In this document: positions 7,580 through 13,757 of the stretch, one piece after another
Position numbering within the stretch: the first letter of the stretch is position 1
How the letters are laid out: each line of letters begins with the position of its first letter
NCBI GenBank assembly: GCA_040770645.1
Contig: JAXGIS010000019.1
Coordinates: 1 to 26,503, forward strand
Source of the DNA: JAAYZX01 sp040770645
Lineage (GTDB): Bacteria > Actinomycetota > Thermoleophilia > RBG-16-64-13
Direction: 5' to 3'
Length of the DNA: 26,503 nucleotides
Made by a program: the position numbers and the translations under genes
The notes under the pieces: model-generated
Told to the model about the DNA's origin: nothing
The model's database searches: none
What the model saw: only the letters and a program-made list of their open reading frames with translations

Positions 7580-8017
7580 ATGAATCAAGAGGCCATCGAA
7601 ACGCAAGTGGACGTCCTCAGCGAGCGGCTTGCTGCGCTTGCGCGGCGATACAGCCTGCTCGCTGTGTACGTGTTCGGCAGCCGGGCAACCGAGATAGCGG
7701 AGCGCGTCGGTGTCGGGAGCGGGGGAGAGGCCGCATCCACGGTTACGTCGGATGTGGACATCGGCGTTCAGCCCGACTGGAAACGACGGCTCTCGGCCGA
7801 ACGGTTGAGCTTACGCTTGCCCTGGAGAGAGTGAGTTGGGGGTGCCGCGTGTGGACCTGGTGGTTCTGCCCGAGGCGAACCCCTTCCCTGGCCGCGGAGG
7901 TTGTGCGGGGTGAGCTTCTGTTCGCGCGTGACCAGATCGAGGAGTCGGAGTTGCAACTCTACTACCTGCGGCGCGCCGGGGATCTGGCCCTTCTTTCGAG
8001 AGCACTGGCGCGTGTAG
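7580..8017 (+). pseudogene. MNT-domain nucleotidyltransferase (MntA-like antitoxin/AMPylase family), frameshifted
   Basis: ATG 7580 (MNQEAIETQVDVL) opens a small nucleotidyltransferase. It shows the motif VYVFGSRA, then SDVDIGVQP with the two catalytic Asp, and, in the next frame, VELTLALERV, PRVDLVVLPEANP with the third carboxylate. Then come AAEVVRGELLFARD and LQLYYLRRAGDLA. Frame changes lie near 7795, 7850, 7885 and 7988. An unusual insertion, rich in Gly/Glu/Ala (EIAERVGVGSGGEAAST), separates GSRA from SDVD. Such proteins often pair with a HEPN toxin (HepT) and adenylylate it. No HEPN gene is readable after it: the following 280 bases show nothing convincing. The best stop after correction is TAG 8015-8017. 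Confidence 0.68.
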
Positions 8018-8303
8018 TGGGGAGCGAGCTATGACTTGACGAAATCTCTTCTGGTGAGCTGTTCGAGATCTGTTTCACGAGGTAGCTGATGTGGGGCGGA
8101 TCCTCGGGGCCATCCGCTCCTGGGTGCGCGCCAATCCGGAGCGTGTTGACGGCGCCATCTGATCGCGGGCGGGAGCGTCGCCGCTCGCTCAGGTGGTGAA
8201 CGGGGTAGTCTCCGCTCGGACGATGCCCGGGTCTCCTATCATCGGCCGCGGTGGGCTGCTGCACACGGTCCTACCTGGAAGATGACGCCGTGGCATCGCG
8301 GAG
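8018..8303. other. Region between the MNT gene and wzm without a readable gene
   Basis: I looked here for a HEPN partner of the MNT protein and for a promoter of the export operon. The plus strand has a short stretch, LFHEVADVGRILGAIRSW followed by VRANPERVDGAI, that looks protein-like but is bounded by stops and matches nothing I know. It may be a remnant of a gene broken by the same kind of indels. Confidence 0.4.
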
Positions 8304-8570
8304 ATGATGATCACCAGACTACGAGAACTCTACAACTTCCGCGAGTTGCTCTGGGCGCTGGTGGTGCGGGAACTCAAGGTCAAGTACAAGAACTCCGTCC
8401 TGGGGTTCTTCTGGTCGCTCCTTAACCCTGTGCTGACCATGCTGGTGTTCACCTTCGTATTTTCGTTTGTATTCCGGGCCGGGATCCAGCACTTCCCGCT
8501 CTTCTTCTTGGCCGGATGCTGCCTTGGAACTTCTTCGCTCTCTCGCTCAACCGCGCCACCGGTTCCATGA
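8304..8570 (+). CDS. wzm: Wzm/TagG-type ABC-2 polysaccharide export permease, N-terminal fragment
   Basis: ATG 8304 (MMITRLRELYNFRELLWALV) begins a typical ABC-2 permease: an amphipathic start, the motif VVRELKVKYKNSVLGFFWSL and the first helix NPVLTMLVFTFVFSFVF. After FPLFFLAG the frame goes wrong (CCLGTSS), while the next frame reads MLPWNFFALSLNRATGS, the normal continuation. One base missing near 8515, probably a G after GCCGG, restores a single protein of about 260 residues ending at 9085. With Wzt it would form the transporter that pushes the lipid-linked glycan through the membrane. Confidence 0.85.
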   Translation: MMITRLRELYNFRELLWALVVRELKVKYKNSVLGFFWSLLNPVLTMLVFTFVFSFVFRAGIQHFPLFFLAGCCLGTSSLSRSTAPPVP

Positions 8571-9085
8571 TCCAGTATGCGAACCTGATCAAGAAGGTGT
8601 ATTTCCCACGCGAGGTAATACCATTCTCCATCCTTATTACTAATCTTATAAACTTTGGGCTGGAGCTGGTGGTGTTGTTTCTCTTCCTGCTGGCTTGGGG
8701 CTACTTCTTTCTCCCGTATCTGCCGGTGGTGCTGCTGGCGGCCGTGCTGCTCCTGTTGTTCACGGGTGGTGTGGGCATGTTTCTCTCGGCGGCTGCGGTG
8801 TACTTCCGCGACTTGGAGCAGTTGGTGCCACTTGGAGTCATGATCTGGTTCTACGGCCCAGCCGTCATCTACCCGTTGGACTTCATTCCGGCCTCGGCGC
8901 GCACCATCCTGATGTACGGGAACCCGATGAACCCGCTGATCTCGCTGTTTCGAGGCTCGCTCTATGGGCTGAGTTGGCCGAAGTGGCAGGTGCTGGTGTA
9001 TTGCGTGGTGGTGGCCGTAGCGGCCTTCGCATTGGGGTACGTGCTGTTCGCGCGTATGGCCCGGAACCTGGCCAAGGAGGTGTGA
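8516..9085 (+). CDS. wzm: Wzm/TagG-type ABC-2 polysaccharide export permease, C-terminal fragment
   Basis: This is the remainder of the permease begun at 8304. It contains the motif YANLIKKVYFPREVIPFS, which is typical of O-antigen and teichoic-acid export permeases, then helices FGLELVVLFLFLLAWGYF, VVLLAAVLLLLF, VPLGVMIWFYGPAVIYPL and VLVYCVVVAVAAFALGYV. The segment YGNPMNPLISLFRGSLYG is a conserved loop. The raw ATG at 8516 is not a true start; it is Met-Leu-Pro-Trp inside the protein. The stop at 9083-9085 is two bases before the GTG of the ATPase gene, and the ribosome site for that gene lies inside the last codons here, so the two are translated as a pair. Confidence 0.87.
   Translation: MLPWNFFALSLNRATGSMIQYANLIKKVYFPREVIPFSILITNLINFGLELVVLFLFLLAWGYFFLPYLPVVLLAAVLLLLFTGGVGMFLSAAAVYFRDLEQLVPLGVMIWFYGPAVIYPLDFIPASARTILMYGNPMNPLISLFRGSLYGLSWPKWQVLVYCVVVAVAAFALGYVLFARMARNLAKEV
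9074..9080 (+). promoter_or_regulatory. Ribosome binding site AAGGAGG that fixes the wzt start
   Basis: A near-perfect Shine-Dalgarno sequence seven bases before GTG 9088, lying inside the end of the permease gene. It decides the GTG start over the far longer open frame that extends upstream to 8695. Confidence 0.7.
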
Positions 9086-9087
9086 GC

Positions 9088-9837
9088 GTGGGCGGCGCGG
9101 GCGACGCGGCGGTGGGCACCATCGACATCCGAGACCTGTGGGAGCACTACCGTCTGTATCACGACCGCACACACAGCCTCAAAGAGGTTTTGGTGCGTTT
9201 CCGACGCGCCCGCTACGAGGACTTGTGGGCGCTGCAGGGTGTGACGATGCGCGTGGAGCCGGGAGAAGCTGTGGGCGTGATTGGCGCCAACGGTTCGGGC
9301 AAGAGCACGTTACTCAAATGCGTGGCGCGGGTGATTGAACCCTCGCGGGGAACGGTGAGCGTGCGCGGGCGGGTGTCGGCGCTGTTGGAATTGGGGGCGG
9401 GCTTCCATCCCGACCTGACCGGTCGCGAGAACGTCTTCATCAACGGCGCCATGCTGGGCATGACGCGGCGCGAGATTAGGGCACGCTTTGACGACATCGT
9501 GGCGTTTTCGGAGTTGGAGCAGTTCATCGACTCGCCGGTGCGGACTTACTCGTCGGGCATGTACATGCGGCTGGGTTTCTCGGTGGCCGTGCACGTGGAC
9601 CCGGATGTGCTCTTGGTGGACGAGGTGTTGGCTGTGGGGGACGAGCAGTTTCAGGCCAAGTGCCGGGCGCGCATTGCCGCGATGAAGGCGCGTGGCGTGA
9701 CCATACTGTTTGTCAGTCACGATTTGCCGCGGGTGCAGGAGGTTTGCGACCGGGTGGTATGGCTGGACCGGGGCGTGGTGCGCGCGGAAGGCGTGCCGGC
9801 CGAGGTGGTGGAGAAGTACGCGGGGAGGTCGGAATGA
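9088..9837 (+). CDS. wzt: Wzt/TagH-type ABC transporter ATPase, short form
   Basis: GTG 9088 gives a 249-residue ATPase. It has Walker A GANGSGKST (residues 66-74), the signature YSSGMYMRLGFSVA (154-167), Walker B VLLVDEVLAVGD (174-185) and the H-loop SHD (His211). The segment ELGAGFHPDLTGRENVFING is characteristic of polysaccharide/polyol exporters. It powers the Wzm permease on the cytoplasmic face. The protein stops soon after the H-loop region, so it lacks the C-terminal carbohydrate-binding domain found in Wzt proteins that recognise a capped chain end. It is thus closer to the TagH-short or KpsT-like form. Its stop codon overlaps an ATG (9834-9837, ATGA), implying translational coupling to the next gene. 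Confidence 0.93.
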   Translation: MGGAGDAAVGTIDIRDLWEHYRLYHDRTHSLKEVLVRFRRARYEDLWALQGVTMRVEPGEAVGVIGANGSGKSTLLKCVARVIEPSRGTVSVRGRVSALLELGAGFHPDLTGRENVFINGAMLGMTRREIRARFDDIVAFSELEQFIDSPVRTYSSGMYMRLGFSVAVHVDPDVLLVDEVLAVGDEQFQAKCRARIAAMKARGVTILFVSHDLPRVQEVCDRVVWLDRGVVRAEGVPAEVVEKYAGRSE

Positions 9838-9876
9838 ACGGGGCGAACGCCGGAGGGGAGACCGGGGTGGGGGGAG

Positions 9877-11490
9877 TTGAGCGGGGCCTCCGAGAAAGAG
9901 GAACTACGCTTCACCTTGTTGGCAATGCAGGCGGAGTTGTCGGCGGTACGCGAGAGGGCTGATTTCTACGCCGCGAAGCTCAAAGAGATCCGGGCCTCCA
10001 CCTCGTGGCGTGTCACCGGCCCACTGCGGACTATCGGTGATAGGATCAAGGCTGCCGCCAACCTGCGGACTGAGACACTGAGTCATCGCTCTCAGCGACA
10101 GGGGGTGGTTTCTCGCACTCCTGTGCATGGCTTTGTTGATCACATCGCTCAGCGTTGCGGTTGCCGGCGTCTCATCTATATCGGCGGACGTCAGGGCTGT
10201 GGGATTGCCCTCTTGCATCCAGATCTGGAGATCGTGGGCATGGGCGCCGCTCACGGCCCCAGCGAACACAACCCACACCCGGGATATCACGAATGGATCA
10301 GTGCAGATCTTGGAAGTGCGCCCGTAGCTCTTGCAGACAGGTCTAGACTGCACGAATCCGTCATCTTCTGCTCGGACGCTTTGACGGAGTTGCCTGAGCC
10401 GGATCATCTGTTGAAGACAATCCGTGATCTTCTGGAGGATGCGCCATATGCGGTGCTGGTGACTCCAGATCGTACTCTGATCGAGAGGCGAGATGAGGCC
10501 TCGGAGTGTGGCTCCGCTGCCAGGTGGAGCTACTCCGAGTTCTTGCACCTCCTCGGATCTGCAGGCTTGAAGGTCGTGTTCAGCGGTTTCACGTTTGGCA
10601 GCCCCTCACTTCAGAAGAACGCTATTGTGGCCGTGGTTGGGAGGCCTCAGCCTGTGATCTCCCCCTCGAACTTTCGCGTATTAGCACTCATGGATGTTTA
10701 CAACGAGGAAGACGTGATCGCCTCCACTCTCGAACATCTGATCGGTCAAGGCGTTGAGATCCATTTGGTGGATAACTGGAGTACGGACAGGACTATCGAG
10801 ATAGCCGGCCGATATCTGGGGCACGGTGTGCGGCACATCAGTCGTTTTCCCGCCCATGGCCCCGTTGATACGCGCGACTTGTACGCTCAGTTGCGCTTCG
10901 CAGAGATGCTGGCACACGAATCCGATGCCGATTGGCTGATAAGGGTAGATGCAGACGAGATCCGTGAATCACCCTGGCCGGAGGTTGGGTTACGAGAGGC
11001 TTTGTATCGAGTGGACCAAGAGGGGTTCAATGCCATCGATCATACGGTGTTGGATTTCCGGCCTACCGAGGAAGCACCTCCCGCTGATTTACCGCTCCAG
11101 TGCCGCATGCCGTATTTCGAGTTTGGAAGGCGCCCAGGGCATTTTCTTCAGATTAAAGGCTGGAAGCGACAACACGGGCGCATTGACATGGCTTCGAGTG
11201 GAGGACACGAGGTGCTCTTTTCCGGCAGACGGGTCTATCCCTTCAAGTTCCTGTTGCGCCACTACCCGATCCGAAGCCAGGAGCATGGGCGTAGGAAGAT
11301 TCTCGTAGAGCGGATTGGACGCCTGAACAGCTTCGACAGAGAAATACGCGGTTGGCACAAGCATCTGGAACCGTTGGCCGGAAGAGGATCGTTCGTTTGG
11401 GATCCGGGGGAGTTGTTGTACTTCGATGACACAAGCTTCTACCGCGAGTACGTTGTGGAACGATTGACGGGAGTAGGTATCGTCAGCTGA
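9877..11490 (+). CDS. Coiled-coil / methyltransferase-like / family 2 glycosyltransferase fusion
   Basis: A 537-residue reading from TTG 9877. Residues 5-40 form a charged helix (EKEELRFTLLAMQ to AAKLKEIRAS) ending in the EIRASTSWRVTGPLR linker seen in many glycosyltransferases. Residues about 84-255 resemble a class I methyltransferase: a degenerate motif I (RLIYIGGRQGCG) and SDALTELPEPDHLL, AVLVTPDR. Residues 267-500 look like a GT2 domain: VLALMDVYNEEDVI, IHLVDNWSTDRTIEIA and an acidic VDADE (357-361) in the place of DxD. The true start is probably ATG 9834, overlapping the wzt stop, because the frame from there (MNGANAGGETGVGG) runs into this one if a G-run at 9868-9875 is corrected by one base. 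It likely adds and perhaps modifies a sugar of the exported glycan. Acceptor and donor are unknown. Confidence 0.82.
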   Translation: MSGASEKEELRFTLLAMQAELSAVRERADFYAAKLKEIRASTSWRVTGPLRTIGDRIKAAANLRTETLSHRSQRQGVVSRTPVHGFVDHIAQRCGCRRLIYIGGRQGCGIALLHPDLEIVGMGAAHGPSEHNPHPGYHEWISADLGSAPVALADRSRLHESVIFCSDALTELPEPDHLLKTIRDLLEDAPYAVLVTPDRTLIERRDEASECGSAARWSYSEFLHLLGSAGLKVVFSGFTFGSPSLQKNAIVAVVGRPQPVISPSNFRVLALMDVYNEEDVIASTLEHLIGQGVEIHLVDNWSTDRTIEIAGRYLGHGVRHISRFPAHGPVDTRDLYAQLRFAEMLAHESDADWLIRVDADEIRESPWPEVGLREALYRVDQEGFNAIDHTVLDFRPTEEAPPADLPLQCRMPYFEFGRRPGHFLQIKGWKRQHGRIDMASSGGHEVLFSGRRVYPFKFLLRHYPIRSQEHGRRKILVERIGRLNSFDREIRGWHKHLEPLAGRGSFVWDPGELLYFDDTSFYREYVVERLTGVGIVS

Positions 11491-11517
11491 TCCGGGAACT
11501 ACGAAAATGATTGAATC

Positions 11518-13305
11518 GTGAGCAGCGATATGGTCATGGAAGGCTTCTTCTTAAGCGAAGAGGACGACCTGTGGGTGGCGGACGGGTACGCCGACCTGGG
11601 TTGGGTCGACGGTAGCGAGGCGTACATCCGCGATGTATTCGAACAGGTGGGCGTGGTAAGCGACTACCCGGTGGAAATGGCAGCTTTCATTCGTGACTGG
11701 CCGTCTCGGTACCATCTCTCCCATCAGCGGGTGAATCTCATGGAGTCCGTTCGCTCGCTGTTGGACCCGTCGTGGCGTGCGCTCGAACTGGGTGCCGGGA
11801 CAGGGGCGATCACGAAATGGCTTGCGTGCGCGGTTGCAGAAGTCGATGCCCTGGAGGGCTCTCTGGAACGGGCGCGACTGAATCGCCTTCGCACCCGCGG
11901 TGACTCGAACGTCAGAGTCCTCGTAGGAGATATGACCACAGCGCCGATTCACGGCGATTACAATCTGGCCACCCTCATCGGCGTGCTTGAGTACACTCAG
12001 CCGAGGAGGGGGCAGACGAGACGGGAAGCTTGTCTGCGTCTTCTCCAGAGGATCCGTGAATCGCTACGTGACGACGGAGTTTTGCTCGTTGCTATTGAGA
12101 ACCGACTGGGCGTCAAGTACTGGGCCGGCTGCAGCGAAGACCACTCTTCCCATTTGTTCGATGGCCTCATCGGCTATCCGAACGACACCCCGGTCACGTT
12201 CGGTCGGAACGAGTTGGAGTCGCTGCTGCGTGAGGCCGGCTTCGATAACCAGCAGTTCTATCACTTGCATCCGGACTACAAGCTCCCCACTACCGTGATT
12301 CGTGAGGTGAAGCATCTCAAAGGCTTCTCACCTCACCAGTGGATGCGTGGACTGGCGGAGGATTACTCGGGCGCCAGAGAGCACTTGATGCCGGATCCAC
12401 TCCTTATGAAGAGCATGGAGGAGGCCGGACTCACCTGGCACTTCGCCAACTCATTTCTGGTGCTCTGCTCGTCTTCGGACAAGGTGCGGCTGACCGAGGG
12501 TTGGTTGGCAAAGAAGTTCTCCAATACGAGTCGCGCTGAGCTTCACCACACGATCACGCTTGTGGAACAGGCCGATGGTCTGTGGATAGAACGCCGACCG
12601 ATGCGTCACGGGCTACCGGAAGTGGATTTAGGCGATTACCGCTTTGTGATCAGCGATGGGCCACACGTTGAAGGATCGCTCCTCTACATGGAAGCCTATG
12701 CCGCCCTGGTCTCGCAGGACCCCTTCGGCAACCTTCTTCGTTTGTGCCGCGAGATAACCGAATTTGCGCGTGCTCAGTTTGCGGAGGAGTGTGCGCCAGG
12801 GTCCGCATTTCCTTGTCTAAGTGGTTCGGCTATCGACTGCACGTTCTGGAATCTCATCCGCCGCAATGACGGATCACTCAGTTTCATCGACACCAAGTGG
12901 ACACAGAAAACGATGATCCCCGAGGACTTCGTCATATTTCGCAGTCTTCTTTATTGTCTGTGGGAGGGAGCGCCGTTTCTTCGCGCCGGTTTGCGTGAGT
13001 TCCTCACGAACCTGCTTCAGGAACTCTATCCTGCCTTCACTGATGCTCGGTTTGTCGATCACTTGGAAAGGGAGCAGAAGTTCCAAGAAGTGGCGCATGG
13101 ACCCATTTCGCCCAATGCTCTATTAGACTCCCGAAGGAGACCCATTCTGCCTCGTACTGTTTGTGACATCGCCTCCAAGCCGAACGCGCCTTTGCTGGGC
13201 CGACGCCTGCGTACTGCCATTCGTGTGTGGCGTGAGGAAGGCGTCGGGAGCGTTCTGCGTCTGGTCTTGGTGAGATTAGGCGTCGTGCGATCTCCCTCGA
13301 ACTGA
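11518..13305 (+). CDS. SAM-dependent methyltransferase with kinase-like C-terminal region (WbdD-like layout)
   Basis: Translation from GTG 11518 gives 595 residues; no strong ribosome site is visible and ATG 11530 is an alternative. The N-terminal half is a class I methyltransferase: motif I ALELGAGTGAITKWL (88-102), DALEGSLERARLNR, GVLEYTQPR, then AIENRLGVKYWAGCSEDHS and FGRNELESLLREAGF. Residues about 320-500 resemble the rear lobe of a phosphotransferase fold, with AIDCTFWNLI (Asp440, Asn445) and SLSFIDTKW (Asp458), patterns like the catalytic loop and metal-binding Asp of aminoglycoside-kinase-like proteins. WbdD, a methyltransferase-kinase that caps O9-type chains, has the same order of activities. 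It sits just after Wzm/Wzt, which fits capping or modification of the exported chain. The kinase assignment is inference from weak motifs. Confidence 0.8.
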   Translation: MSSDMVMEGFFLSEEDDLWVADGYADLGWVDGSEAYIRDVFEQVGVVSDYPVEMAAFIRDWPSRYHLSHQRVNLMESVRSLLDPSWRALELGAGTGAITKWLACAVAEVDALEGSLERARLNRLRTRGDSNVRVLVGDMTTAPIHGDYNLATLIGVLEYTQPRRGQTRREACLRLLQRIRESLRDDGVLLVAIENRLGVKYWAGCSEDHSSHLFDGLIGYPNDTPVTFGRNELESLLREAGFDNQQFYHLHPDYKLPTTVIREVKHLKGFSPHQWMRGLAEDYSGAREHLMPDPLLMKSMEEAGLTWHFANSFLVLCSSSDKVRLTEGWLAKKFSNTSRAELHHTITLVEQADGLWIERRPMRHGLPEVDLGDYRFVISDGPHVEGSLLYMEAYAALVSQDPFGNLLRLCREITEFARAQFAEECAPGSAFPCLSGSAIDCTFWNLIRRNDGSLSFIDTKWTQKTMIPEDFVIFRSLLYCLWEGAPFLRAGLREFLTNLLQELYPAFTDARFVDHLEREQKFQEVAHGPISPNALLDSRRRPILPRTVCDIASKPNAPLLGRRLRTAIRVWREEGVGSVLRLVLVRLGVVRSPSN

Positions 13306-13315
13306 GCCTGAGCCT

Positions 13316-13744
13316 GTGACCGCGGTGCCGGAAGGCCATAGTGAGTGCGGGAGAGCAGGAGGCGTGGATACACCCGTAAGGGCAGCTTCATCATGTCCTG
13401 ACATCCGCCTCGGCCTCGCACCCTGGGATGAGATCAGACCAAAGGGATCAGAGGGACGTGTGCACCCCTTGGCCCATTGGCAGCCCCGCGGGCGAACGGG
13501 GCATGAGGTTGCGCGGCATCGTTGTCCTTCTCAAGAGGTAGGGAATGTGTCCGCCATGCGGCTCCTCTTGGAGGTGGACGCAGAGGGGTATGAGTTGCTG
13601 GCTGGATTCGTTTCTCTGTTAAGGTCCGGTCTCGAGCGGCCTGCAGCGATGTTCCAGGTATTGCGTTTCGCTTTTAGCGACACGCGCACATACGCATTTT
13701 GGGCTGGCTTGTGTTCTGCGTGGCTGTGTCGAATAGAATGGTGA
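13316..13744 (+). CDS. Possible small protein of unknown function between two glycan genes
   Basis: An uninterrupted 142-codon frame from GTG 13316, only 10 bases after the previous stop and ending 13 bases before the next start, in the direction of the operon. Codon use is mixed and less GC-biased than in most of the window, like its neighbours. The first 80 residues are Pro/Arg/Gly-rich and look poorly structured. The rest (RLLLEVDAEGYELLAGF, FQVLRFAFSDTRTYAFW) is more protein-like, and VDAEGYELL faintly recalls FkbM methyltransferases. I do not recognise it. Alternatives are a remnant of a larger gene or a chance frame; otherwise these 450 bases are empty. Confidence 0.35.
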   Translation: MTAVPEGHSECGRAGGVDTPVRAASSCPDIRLGLAPWDEIRPKGSEGRVHPLAHWQPRGRTGHEVARHRCPSQEVGNVSAMRLLLEVDAEGYELLAGFVSLLRSGLERPAAMFQVLRFAFSDTRTYAFWAGLCSAWLCRIEW

Positions 13745-13757
13745 GGTTGTTGGCGAT

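Noticed and set aside
7962..8264. Minus-strand frame of 100 codons after the MNT gene as a HEPN partner
   Set aside because: It is on the opposite strand, overlaps the end of the MNT frame and shows no HEPN motif (RxxxxH).
8330..9172. Long minus-strand open frame of 280 codons opposite wzm/wzt
   Set aside because: It lies entirely opposite a clear permease and ATPase, is full of His/Gln/Arg with no domain, and is a by-product of high GC.
9904..10548. Minus-strand frame of 214 codons opposite the fusion glycosyltransferase
   Set aside because: It is opposite a long frame with recognisable GT2 and methyltransferase features, and has no motif of its own.
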